64,000 nt of DNA from assembly GCF_004664715.2 (NCBI RefSeq), contig NC_051075.1:89689709-89753708 (forward strand). The letters run 5' to 3'. The DNA comes from Peromyscus leucopus (Eukaryota > Chordata > Mammalia > Rodentia > Cricetidae). The position numbers and the translations under genes were made by a program. How positions within the stretch are numbered: position 1 is the stretch's first letter; each line of letters opens with the position of its first letter. Under the pieces are notes generated by a model that saw only the letters and a program-made list of their open reading frames with translations, was not told the DNA's origin and made no database searches. Of the stretch, positions 32,151 through 42,414 are shown one piece after another.

Positions 32151-34127
32151 AAAAATCAAGAGAGTTATCTTTCCACCTTCTTCCCTGTGCTTTAGACACT
32201 CTACAGAGTTTCCTGCTACTCAAAGGTAAAACTGAGGCTCAGCTCTTTGGCTACAGAACTCTGAGTTGAACCTCCTCTGTAGATTCAGGGTGAAGCAAAG
32301 TTCTCAGATTCTAAATATTTGCTCGTAAATGTTGCTCCATCAGCTACTGGGAAATGGGTTCCAGCAGGTTGGGCAAAGCCCGCTAACTAAACAGCGCAGC
32401 TGTGAGGAGGCCGCTGCTCAGGAAGCAGCCTGTGTTGTTCCTGTTCTTGAGCCTTTGAGCAAAGGTAGCTTGTCCCTAGCCACCTCCCTGTTGTCACCCT
32501 TCGGTGGTCTAAAATATCTTTGCCTGCTCAGTGACATCTGTAAGCTTGCGAGTGTGCTGCATGCAGGCTCCCTGTGCACTGAGGGCCTGCCCAGGTGTCT
32601 GTACGTTGACCATCTAGGTCATTCTTTTTAGTTGCTACCTGGCAGGTCGCTCCAAACAGCTTCCCTATAGTTGCCTTTTCATGGGAATATGAGTCCTTAG
32701 AGGGAGGGAGCTATGGGACTCAGTGCCTTCTTAAAGCAGATCCAACTCCTTAAAGAAAGAAAAAAAATAGCATTTCTTAGCCTTCAAAACCCTTTCTCCT
32801 GCCCCCAGCGCACACCCCCAAATCAGACAGGCCAGATGTTTGTGAAAAACTGCAGTTTCCACAATCAAAGGTACAACATTTACCATAGCTTTTATCAAAG
32901 ATTTCAATTCCCCTCATCTTAAGGAAAATGACCCTTTTATTTTGTTGTGGACATAAAATTATGGCCCTGGGAAAATTGGAAGCATTTCTGTTGAGGGAAA
33001 TCAATTCTCTCACTGCCGTATATGATCAACATGTCATGGCCATCACCCAGATAATAACGGCAAAGTACAAGTAAAACGGCTGGTAATACCGGCTCCAAAG
33101 GTGAAGAAGACAGAGACTGGAGAGCGCACACCCCCACCCACCCCGCCGCCATTTAAGTCATGCTTGCAAAAAGGAAAGAAGATTAAAAACCCTCCACGGG
33201 TTATTTTTGTCCTTTCATTTTCGTGCCCCCCCCACCCCCCAACTCGCTTCCCTTTGCAGGAGCATAAGTATTTTATTTTGTGTACGAATCTGCCGAAGCA
33301 TTAATGAAAACTGTAGACACGTGTCCTTCCTGGAAAAGAGTAAGCACTTTATGTGTAAACCACGCTGGCTCCTTTTCAATCATCCTGTTAATGGGTGGCT
33401 AATTGTCAAAAGATGTGACCAGCCTGAGATGACCCAAGAGTGTGTTTAGGTGGGAGGCAGAAGGGAAAGTGGAGCAGCCGAGTCTTAATTTGGATCCTGC
33501 AAACAAAAGGCAGCCTCCCATCTGACCTCACTGCTGGAGTGTTAATGGCTCTCTCCCCATCTCCCCCTTGCCACTTAGCTTCCTTTGTGCCCCACCCTGG
33601 GAAGCTTCCCGGCAGAAGTGTACATTAGCAGAACTCTACAGTTACAAAATGCTGCTTACTTCAGACGAAGGGGGGCGGGGCGGGGTGGGAACCTTCAGAG
33701 TGATTAAGTGTTCTTTGGACACACGCATCCATAGCTGTAAAAGTGCCATTTTCGTTTCAGGCAGGCCTCTCAGTGATGTCTCTACCGTGGTCACCCAGTA
33801 CAAAGGAGTGTTGTGCCCAAGTTGGTGGGGACCCTAAGCGCTATCTTCGCTTTCTCAGGAGAGCTTATTCTCACAGGAGAATGTGGGAAACCAAAACTGT
33901 GCTCGATCACGCCAAGGCTGCATCTCAGGAAGCGGCAGACAGGATTCTGGCAGAATCTCAAATATTTTAAATGATTTGACCATTTGTAAACAATATACAA
34001 TACATCTACTTGTTTGGGAAGGAGAGTGCACACATGAGGGAGAGGAGAAACTAACCAAAGAAATCTAGGCTGAGGAATTCTCGTAGGTATGGTTATGCAT
34101 GAAATGTTCATTTAGTGCTCTTGTTAA
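32151..34127. other. Almost 2-kb repeat-free island, candidate regulatory cluster
   Basis: No clear transposon is visible (at most a doubtful MIR trace near 32220-32280). The part 32930-33530 is dense in TAAT and ATTAA words, SOX-like AACAAAAG (33502-33509), 'gccgccatttaa' (about 33143) and 'gacacgtgtcc' (33316-33326, CACGTG core). Scattered CpGs lie in an otherwise AT-rich setting. A 100-codon frame (32329-32631) and an 89-codon frame (33568-33837) have no recognisable identity. Confidence 0.35.
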
Positions 34128-34162
34128 CGATGATGATGGTGGCGGTGATGATGATGATGATA
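34128..34162. repeat. (GAT)n microsatellite, imperfect
   Basis: GAT units interrupted by 'ggtggcggt'. Confidence 0.9.
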
Positions 34163-34317
34163 AATAACTTGTACAAACTTGCATGCTCACAAAAATATAG
34201 CAAATGAAATTGGCTGGCATGGTATGCTTGTGTTGGCACAATGATGTCACAGGTAAAATATGTTTTTCTTTGTACTGACCCTGGTAATGATTGGGATGTT
34301 ATATTGATTTAAAAATA

Positions 34318-34455
34318 AAGCCAGCAAGATGGCTTGGCAGGCCAAGGTGCTTGCGTTGCATGCCTTGAACCATGAGGTTCATCCCTGGAACCTATGAAAA
34401 GATGCAAGGCTAGAGCTGATTACAAAGCTGTCTTCTAAACTCCACACGTACTCTG

Positions 34456-34507
<52 letters not shown>
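34318..34507 (+). mobile_element. tRNA-derived SINE with (CA)n end
   Basis: 'gccagcaagatggcttggca', 'aaggtgcttgcgttgcatgc' and 'catgaggttcatccctggaa' are the SINE type of 21285-21480. The right end is a CA microsatellite at 34457-34507, followed by a G-run. Confidence 0.8.
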
Positions 34508-34509
<2 letters not shown>

Positions 34510-34539
34510 TGGGGGGGGAGTAATCACAAATAGAATTTC

Positions 34540-34731
34540 AAGTGCTGGGTATGGTGATACACATCTTTAATTCCAGCACTTGGGAAGCAGATGCAGGTGG
34601 ATCTCTGTGAATTCCAAGGCCAGTCTGGTCTACACAGTGAGTTTCAGATCAGGGAGAGCTACATAGTGAGGCCCTGTCTCAAAAAAAAAAAAAAAAAAAA
34701 AAAGAAAAAGAAAAAGAAAAAGAAAAAAGAA
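34540..34731 (+). mobile_element. B1 SINE with (AAAAAG)n tail
   Basis: 'tgctgggtatggtgatacac', 'ttaattccagcacttgggaa', 'cagtctggtctacacagtga' and 'gaggccctgtctc' followed by a poly-A and AAAAAG tail (34680-34731). Confidence 0.92.
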
Positions 34732-34783
34732 ACAGATGAACAAATTGAAGAAAAATAAATAAAACTTGTGAGTCAATGAGAAA

Positions 34784-34807
34784 TGATGTCACATTCCTGT
34801 GACATCA
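34784..34807. promoter_or_regulatory. CRE-like inverted repeat
   Basis: Perfect 10-bp arms tgatgtcaca and tgtgacatca are separated by ttcc. Each arm holds a CRE/AP-1-like octamer (TGATGTCA). It lies in unique sequence. Function is inferred from the motif only. Confidence 0.35.
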
Positions 34808-34979
34808 GGGTGTCAATTGGGCACTAAAAGGCCAGCAGATGTTTTGTGTGGGAGGGGCACATCATCCTGTTCCTGACAGTAGTGCCCTGTACTGCTCCTC
34901 TGGGCTTCAAAACATCTTATGCCATTATTTCCAGAGAGACTAACAAGCCATTTTTAGACAACGCCTGATGCTAATGACA

Positions 34980-35320
34980 TCTGTATCAGCTGCTTTTCTC
35001 ACTTTTATGATGGAAAACCTGACAAGAAGTGACTTTGGGGAGGAAAGATTTCTTTTGTCTCATGTTTGGAGAGGGTTTGTCCCCCGGTGGCAGAGAAGGC
35101 GTGGCACAGAGTGTCTTGTGCCTGCTGAAACAGGAGGGTGAGGCTAGCTGCTCACGCTCACTATAGACCAGGAAGGAAAGGGAACTGGGGCTACTTCTTC
35201 TAGCCAGGTCACATCTCCTCAAGCTTTCACAGTATCCTACAACAATGCAACCAGTTGGTTATCAAGTGTTCAAATACAGGTGCCTGTGTGGACATTTTCC
35301 ATTGGAGTCCCAAGATGATA
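34980..35320 (-). mobile_element. Rodent LTR-like (MaLR-type) repeat, antisense
   Basis: 'tatgatggaaaacctgacaa', 'gaagtgactttggggaggaa', 'agatttcttttgtctcatgt' and 'acaatgcaaccagttggtta' then 'caagtgttcaaatacaggtg' match the antisense order of a common rodent repeat. Confidence 0.6.
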
Positions 35321-35464
35321 TAAGAAGACTGGACCCAGAGGTTGGGGTATTTGACAATATATTCCCCCAAATTTGTTCGTTCGCATACTTTGGATTAAGT
35401 GTGTGGTTGTCTCAAACTTACCTAAAGTAAACATTCCATTATTTTATTATTATTTAGAATTTTA

Positions 35465-35700
35465 ATTACATTTTATTCATTTACTTTGTGTGTGTATGTG
35501 TGTTTATGTGTGCATGCGTGCATGTGAGTGTGTGCCAGCATGTGTGTGCTCACAAGCACATGCACAGATGCACATATATGGAGGTCAGAGGTCATCTTTC
35601 AGAGTTGGTTCTCTTCTTCCACCCCGCGGGTACCATGGAGCTAACTCAGGTCATCAAGTTCGGTGGCAATCCCCTTCGCCTGCTGAGCCATCTCACCAGC
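35465..35700 (-). mobile_element. tRNA-derived SINE, antisense, TG-rich
   Basis: A TG-rich right end (35488-35550), then 'ggaggtcagaggtcatcttt', 'accatggagctaactcaggt', 'catcaagttcggtggcaatc' and 'gcctgctgagccatctcacc'. Confidence 0.8.
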
Positions 35701-36184
35701 CTAATTTTTAAACAGTAAAAGTAGTCCAAGGAATTCTTCTTCTGGACCATTTCCCATCTACCCTTTCCACAACAAGGGTCCGAACCAGGTCAGGATATAA
35801 ATCCGAGGCAGGAGAACACTGCGTCCTCCTGGGGGATACTCGGGTAGCTGTGCCCACTTAGTCCTGTGGCTGTGACAGTCGCACTGACCAGACGGCAGCA
35901 GGAACCACGTGTTGAAAATCATCAAACTCGGGGGCTTATTGGAGTGGAACGGGTAGGAGAGGTGTTCCCAGGGCACGTCCTGTCGCTTAGTAAAAGCACA
36001 TCAATAAAAATAGATCAATGGCTGCTTGTTTTCTAGGAATCGGCTTCAGATTCAGCAAAAAGTCTCTTAGCTAGGCTGCATTTCTGATAGGATGGACTAG
36101 AAAGGACATGGCTTATGCTGGCATCAACTATCTGGAAGGGAAGTATTCCCCCGACATGTTGCAGCTTTCCCCGTGGACTAAAAT
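35701..36184. other. Unique block with clustered CpGs and CACGTG
   Basis: About 12 CpGs fall between 35778 and 36047, with CACGTG at 35906-35911. No transposon is recognisable. A 72-codon minus-strand frame (35758-35976) has no known relative. Confidence 0.35.
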
Positions 36185-36230
36185 ACAAGTACAGCAAACA
36201 CCTTTGCCCATGGAGCCATCTTGCTGGCCC
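36185..36230 (-). mobile_element. SINE head fragment, antisense
   Basis: 'cagcaaacacctttgcccat' and 'ggagccatcttgctggccca' are an isolated antisense tRNA-like SINE head. Confidence 0.55.
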
Positions 36231-36254
36231 AGCACTGGACTCTGTGACAGGAGA

Positions 36255-36310
36255 GAGACATTATCATTTTGGGCCAGATCTCATAGATGAGGAAACTGCT
36301 CTGAAACGGG
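36255..36310 (+). mobile_element. MIR fragment
   Basis: 'cattatcattttgggccaga' followed by 'tagatgaggaaactgctctg' matches the MIR 'cattttacagatgaggaaac' region. Confidence 0.5.
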
Positions 36311-36374
36311 CAACAGCTGCATTTATTGGACACAGAAAAGTCTATATTTACACAGCAATGCGGTTATTTGTTGG

Positions 36375-36490
36375 GTGACAAATAACTAATTGTGTAACCC
36401 CTTGAGCTTCAGCGACCACATCTATAACACTATAATACTACATCCACTGCAAAGTCTCCAGAAATTAAAGATGAGAACCTTTGACAAAGG
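36375..36490 (-). mobile_element. MIR fragment, antisense
   Basis: 'tgggtgacaaataactaatt', 'gtaaccccttgagcttcagc' and 'gaccacatctataacactat' follow the antisense MIR core ('tgggcaagt...aacctctctgagcctcag'). Confidence 0.55.
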
Positions 36491-37030
36491 ACACAAGCCA
36501 TTCTTTGCCTAGTAAATACCCATGATAACCATTCTGACAAGCTTATATCTCAAGGGCCCCTGCGCCCACCGTGGTGGAAGGAGACACCTGGCTGTGACTC
36601 TGCACTTTGCTTTGTTCTGTTTAGCATGGCTACTGTGCCAGCTGCTGTTTGCCCAACACGGATGGGGTGACTCAGTTCTTGTCCTTGGCTTCTTCCTAGG
36701 CCTTGTGCAATCTCTCCTGATTTGGGGCTACATCTCCCCAGATCATCTAACCCCATCATGTTTTAACTCCTTCACCACACAGTGTCATGAACTATCACAC
36801 AGGGAGAGACTGAAGGGACTTGGGGTGGTCATAGCTGGGGTCATTCAAGGAACCTGCATCACGTGGTCTGTTGAGTGTTTCAATAATTGTTGATTGCCTC
36901 CCACACACCTGGCTCCTGGGGCATGATATGATCCCTGCTTGCTGCAGGGAGCTGAAAGCATGGAATTGTAATAAGAACAGGTTTCTGGTTCCTCAAAAAC
37001 ATGACAGGATGTAATTAGAGATTACCTCAC
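36491..37030. other. Unique sequence with a hydrophobic open frame
   Basis: A 123-codon plus-strand frame (36522-36893) has two hydrophobic stretches (around residues 28-43 and 51-69). No family is recognised and there is no upstream promoter or splice context. The last part (36860-36960) weakly resembles an old MIR/L2-type repeat. Confidence 0.3.
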
Positions 37031-37035
37031 ACACA

Positions 37036-37070
37036 AAAAAAAAAGGGTTTTTTTTTTTTTTTTTTTTTGC
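37036..37070. repeat. A-run / GGG / T-run
   Basis: About ten A, GGG, then about 22 T: a foldback-prone simple repeat. It may be the abutting tails of two old retroelements. Confidence 0.85.
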
Positions 37071-37517
37071 TCCTTAAAAGCCTTTGAAGTCATGAGAAAG
37101 ACAAACACACCTTTCTTTAAGGAAAAATGGGATCAAAAGCTTCAGGAAATAGGCAGACACGGATACTCATATATGTGTAGGTAATTTTTATTAAATATAT
37201 ATGAAACTTGAAAATGAAAATTTTGTCAGATGTGTATGCTAACATCTCCAAGTATCCTAACTGTCTACAGTTCTTTGAATTTTTACTAACTGGACACACT
37301 TGCTATAAACAGTACAGGGATTAAGAAGAATACCACACAGATTGCCCAGTCTTCTTCCTGGTTCTGTTAGCTGCTGCTTCTTAGGATAACTGACATTCTT
37401 GCATTTTAAGAGCATGTAATATTTTTTTGTCTTTATATGAACCAAGTAAGGGCATAGTATGTAGATTTTAAAGACATCCCCCTATCAAATTTCAGCTCAT
37501 TATTTGATGCATACATA
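37071..37517. other. Unique AT-rich sequence
   Basis: No repeat or exon supported. Confidence 0.4.
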
Positions 37518-37735
37518 TATTTTAGATAGAGTCTTATGTAGCCCAAATTGGTCTCTAACTCCCTATGCAGTTGAAGATGGCTTTGAACTCTGGATTCTCT
37601 GTCTCCATCTCCCAAGTACTGGGATTACAGGTGTGCACCACCATACCTAGTTTATGACCGTGGTGCTGGGAATGGAACCCAGGGCTGAACGCATGTGGGG
37701 CAAGCACTCTACCAATTGAGTCACACCCACAGGCC
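37518..37735 (-). mobile_element. B4/RSINE-type SINE, antisense
   Basis: 'tagatagagtcttatgtagc', 'cccaagtactgggattacag', 'gtgctgggaatggaacccag' and 'gcaagcactctaccaattga': a B1-like part plus an ID-like head in antisense order. Confidence 0.85.
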
Positions 37736-38715
37736 GATTTGTTGATGCTTTATTCCACAAACTAAATTAGCAAACATTGTTTGATGCAAACAAAGGCCTG
37801 GAATGAAGCTCTCTCAGGCTTACACAGGAACTGCTGATTCTTTCTGGGTGGTTCTGTGGTGCCTTTGTACCTGGCTGTTCCAAGCTTGCAGGGTATTCAT
37901 TAGAATGTGACCTCCCTCACTGGGAAATGTGTCCCTTCATGAAGAACCAGGTACTTGCTTCCCAGCAACACAGCTTAAGTAAATGCCCAACTCAGACAGT
38001 CAACATTACTGTCGCAAAAATCTCTCACTGTGTCACATCATCACACATTTGTCATTAAGGAGCTGCACACTCAGGCATGTCATAAATATTTGGCCTATGT
38101 AGACCCAGCTTGACCTTCTTGTGAGACAGCAGGGAAAAACATAGCTTATCTCCATCCTTGGAAAATGTACAATTAAATGAAGGGAAAGTTTGAATGTGGC
38201 CTCTGAGAGACTTTGTTTCCCTGAAAACAAAATCATTTTCCTCTAGTCAATCAATAACCCTACATGGTAAATGTGAATCTCAGGCTCAGAAAGAGGTTAT
38301 CGGCCATAACATTTCTTAGCACTTTCATAATGTTATCAGGAATTAGAAGGTAACACTTATCAAATATTTACAAGCTGTGTGGGACACAGGACAGGGTAAA
38401 TACACGAATCTGATAATATCCAAGCTGCAATTTAACACAGATGCAAAAAAATCTCAGAAATGTTTGCTTTGCAATGATGTATTCTTCACCCTGTAAAAAT
38501 TTAACTATTGTGATGCTCCAGTGACAGGTGGAATGGGTCACAGGAGAGAGAAGGTATCTCAGGTGAAAGGTCAGGATCAGCACAGGACATACCACCCTGT
38601 ATTGCACAGCCTGTCCATGCCAGGTAGGAAAGACATACCTTTCCTAATAATGGCATATATTGGAAATGTGAAGCAAATACAATTTATTTCCATTGACTGT
38701 ATATGGAAGGCATAT

Positions 38716-38717
<2 letters not shown>
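37736..38717. other. Unique AT-rich sequence
   Basis: No confident repeat; a doubtful MIR trace near 38275-38300. No exon supported. Confidence 0.4.

Positions 38718-38808
<91 letters not shown>
38718..38808. repeat. Compound (TC)n(AC)n microsatellite
   Basis: About 22 TC units followed by about 23 CA units; 91 bp. Confidence 0.97.
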
Positions 38809-38810
<2 letters not shown>

Positions 38811-39352
38811 CCCAACTTTTGTAGGCAACTCTGTTCTCCTTTGTGTAGCCATTGAAGACATTTCCCTCAATTCCACGGGAACAGAAACATATTTATTTTT
38901 CTTCCTTCACAGTCCGGACAGTTTGCCTTTGTAGAGGACTCACCCAATCAAGAGTCTCCATGACCAGCTCCCTCTCAGTGGATCCTCTCCTATTAGACTT
39001 GGCCAAAACAAAACAAACAAACCCAAGAAAGAAGAGGGAAGACTAAGGTAGAAGTTCCAACCTTAAAGAAAAGAAATTGAGGGATTATGCAGAAAAAGAA
39101 GAGCCCCACAGCTCCCCACCCTAAACTCTACAATTACCTTGATATGCTAAACTTAAATGGCCAGGAGGCATCCTTCGTGAAGCTGTCTTTTCCCTCTCTT
39201 TTGAGCCAAATCTGAGGGGTAGAATGTGGCAGGATTTGAGTGGGTTTAATTGGATAGCAAGACACGGTTATAGTGGTCTGACAGGTTGAGAACAAAGAAA
39301 TATAAATTTCTATAATAAAACAGCTATTTAAAAGTAAATTATGTTGGCAGGG
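38809..39352. other. Unique sequence, nothing recognised
   Basis: No repeat or exon supported. Confidence 0.4.
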
Positions 39353-39458
39353 CATACATATATGCCCACATATACAAATATATATTATATATATTTGTAT
39401 ATATATACATATATATGCACATATATGTGTATGTGTGTGTGTACATGAGTATATGTAT
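39353..39458. repeat. AT-rich low-complexity tract with perfect palindrome
   Basis: TA/CATA/TG units. Positions 39370-39402 form a perfect inverted repeat with 16-bp arms around a single central base (39386). Confidence 0.9.
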
Positions 39459-39679
39459 TTTCCGAGTATTTACACTGTTGGTTTCTTTAGCCCTTCAATC
39501 TGAGAACTGTTTGAGTCAATGGTGGAGATGTACCACATCTCCAAAAATACAGGTTTGCAAGGATCATTGGAAATAAGGACAGATGATCTTAAAGAACTCT
39601 AACAAACATTTTCTTTCTAAAATTATAATTTGTGAAATTCTTTTCAAATATGAGTTTAGAGCTAGAGAAAACCAGGATA

Positions 39680-39737
<58 letters not shown>
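39680..39737. repeat. (CT)n microsatellite
   Basis: 58 bp of CT with one extra C. Confidence 0.97.
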
Positions 39738-39740
<3 letters not shown>

Positions 39741-41699
39741 ACTATTCATCTATCTAATTTTTATCCATCTACCTACCTAATATAATTTTAGCATTCTGAT
39801 GTGTCTTTAACACTGCAGGTCATGATGGGTAATTATTTTTATTTATATATGTATGAGAAAATAATAAAATATAGAACACTATAAGCTTTAAAACCAGGCT
39901 ATAAAATTCAAACCATTTGCCATTCATCACACTGTGGAGTTAATGGCAATTTGCCCTGTATAAATACGAGTAAGAACACGGAGAGTCTTATAACTAATTG
40001 ACTTCCTGCCCTGGGCACTCTAACATCTTTCTGCAACTCTGTATTTGTCCCTCCAGGATACCACTGCCAAAATGATCAACACAAGGACCCCAAATAACAA
40101 TTTATTCTGCCCAAAGGACATTGTGCCCCGAGTCTCCTGGCCAGATGAATTGGCACAATTACATCCTTCTCTCTTGCTTCGCCCCCTCAAGATATCCAAG
40201 GTATCAGGGCTTTACATGTGTGATGATTCAGGGCAGAAAATCTGCTAAGAAAGAACACAGGGCTGAGAGCATCTGCTCAGAGTCTCAGGGACAAACGGAT
40301 GGAGCACGATGCAACTCCCTCCCCCACCATCTCAAGACCTCACTGCCCCTCAGGCGCATCCACAGATCAAGTGGAGGGTTAAATCCTTTCCTGGCTCCTC
40401 AAACAAATGTGCTGGCATTAACCAACAATGACCTCAAGTTAATTTCAAGATTTCTTTTCCCACCTCCACCTTCTCAACCCCTTGAGTACCAGGGCCTTAA
40501 GGACATGGATACAAATGTCAGCCTAATCCACTGGGCTGTGCAGCTCAGCTCATGAGAAAATAGAATCTTCCGCTCGAGGATGTACGCGGCTCACATTGAC
40601 TTTTTGTTTGGTTGGTTTGGGTTTGGTTGGTTTTTTAATGATCATTTCTATTTGCTGGGCCTCTTTTGCCCTAAAACTCGCTTCTTAGTGGAATTTCACA
40701 CAAAGATTGCTTTTTAAAAAGGTACTTTTTTATTTAATTTCCTTTGCAAGATAGATTTACTGAACTCTGTGTGTGAGTGGGGGCAGGGGAATCCTCCTAG
40801 GGAAGGCCACAGCTTTCCTGCAGATGTGCAGCAACAGGTGTGAGTCCCCTGAAAACACACCTCTCAGTGCAAATGAGATCGAGAGGGACATAACACGGAG
40901 TGAGGCAGGCGAAGGATGGCCTTCCTCAAGAATACTCTGCTGTCTCCATTCCCCATCAGTGTCCACATACTCGACAAATGACCAAGGCCTGTGTAGCATT
41001 CTCCAGTGCTTGTAGATAACAAAATCTAGAATATTCTGCAGCTCCTTGCAGGCCACTACTCACTGCCAGCCTCTACCTGCCATCAGAAAAGAAAATGCCT
41101 CACTGGGTGGGAGAGGAGGTAAGTAGAAAAACACACACGCCAAGTACATTTTCTGAGTGAGTGTTGTTTCCTTGAGTTCCTTCACTGTTTCCCCCTAGAT
41201 AGACATAAAAACAGGACCATATATACTAAGGTTCAACGTCACAAAGCAAAACCTAACTGCTTACTTGTGGGTGCTAAGAAATCAGTCCATTAGCCAACGC
41301 TCCAAACAAGCCTGTTCCCTGTAAGAATAGTCACCCTCAAAGCAGCTAATCAAAGAAGGCCTGCTCCCCTGAGGCCTCCACCCTCTCCCACTTTTACAAG
41401 GAAAGTGACAGGAAGCAACCTGACTTTAACAGATCTGCTGTTTCATGCTGACCATTCCTTTTAGTGCATCAGGCTTTTAAAATGATGGCCCTGCCAACAC
41501 CTGGTGGAAATCATATCTCTTCTAGGCACTTGGTTCTTCCCAGGTCCTCAGTAGTGAGGATACAATAATTAGATCTTCAAATCTCACTTTGCTGAGATAC
41601 TGTTCTTTGACACTCAAAAGCAGACTCTACCCAGTCACTCTCCATTTCAACTTTGGGACATTCACCAAGGGGGACATAGTTTCCCACTGAACCTTTTAT
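39738..41699. other. 2-kb unique stretch
   Basis: No interspersed repeat recognised. A 144-codon frame (40121-40555, +) and a 99-codon frame (40757-41056, -) have no recognisable relatives. A G/T-rich low-complexity patch lies at 40602-40636, and a small CpG cluster at 40570-40595. Confidence 0.4.
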
Positions 41700-41815
41700 A
41701 TAATTTATCATCATCATCATTATTATCGAGATAGGGTCTTATTATGCAGCCCAGGCTAGTGTTTTAAGTTCATGATCCCAAGGCCTCAGCTTCCAAAGTG
41801 CTTAAATGTCAGCTG
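41700..41815 (-). mobile_element. Degenerate B1-like element with (ATC)n, antisense
   Basis: 'gagatagggtcttattatgc', 'agcccaggctagtgttttaa' and 'cctcagcttccaaagtgctt' are an old monomeric B1/7SL-type body in antisense. An ATC/ATT run sits where its tail would be. Confidence 0.6.
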
Positions 41816-42011
41816 CCCCTGACTCCACTGAACCTGCTCTGGCAAGTGAGGAAACCGAGGCTGGGGTATATCACTGAGGAACACACATCTAGCCTATATT
41901 GAGTGGTACCTGCACTATTGAATCTGTTTGCAATACTTGAGATGGACAATTCCAAAATGTGTATGTGCTAAGAGGATATGTCCAGGAGGTAGGGGAAGCT
42001 AACAGAGCCCA
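41816..42011. other. Unique sequence with a doubtful MIR trace
   Basis: 'aagtgaggaaaccgaggctg' near 41848 resembles MIR but is too short to call. Confidence 0.35.
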
Positions 42012-42017
42012 GACATG

Positions 42018-42408
42018 TGCTGGGGGATGTCTTTCTGTACGCTGTGAATATATGTTGTTCTCATTGGTTAATAAATAAGCTGCTTTGGCTTATGGGAAGG
42101 CAGGTAGGAAATCCAAGGAGAGAGACAGGAAAAAAAAAGGCAGAGTCTGGAGAGACACCAGCCTGCTGCCCAAGGAGCAACATGCCCTCAGATGAGTAAA
42201 GCCATGGAACACATGGTAAAACATAGATTAATAGAAATGGGTTAATTTAAGATATAAGAGCCAGCTAGCAAGAGGCCTGCCATAGGCCATACAGTTTGTA
42301 AATAACATTAAGCCTCTGAGTCATTATAAGTGGCTGCGGGACCACAGGGCCCCATGATACCACGGGGCTGGGCAGGATCTGGCGGACAGGAGAAAACTTA
42401 TGGCTACA
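42018..42408 (+). mobile_element. Solo LTR of the same ERV family, copy 2
   Basis: A 391-bp element, TG...CA (tgctgggggatg ... tggctaca), with a perfect 6-bp TSD gacatg at 42012-42017 and 42409-42414. It shares with copy 1 (30606-30926) 'ttggttaataaataagctgc', 'gggttaatttaagatataag' and 'agccagctag'. Its 3' third ('gtggctgcgggaccacaggg', 'ggcaggatctggcggacagg') is absent from copy 1, so the two belong to different subfamilies. No internal retroviral region remains. Confidence 0.88.
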
Positions 42409-42414
42409 GACATG

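Noticed and set aside
38521..38934. 137-codon frame with Ser-Leu and Thr-His repeats
   Set aside because: Translation of the compound TC/CA microsatellite.
40121..40555. 144-codon plus-strand frame
   Set aside because: No recognisable family, no repeat of codon pattern, and an overlapping frame in another phase; insufficient support for a CDS.
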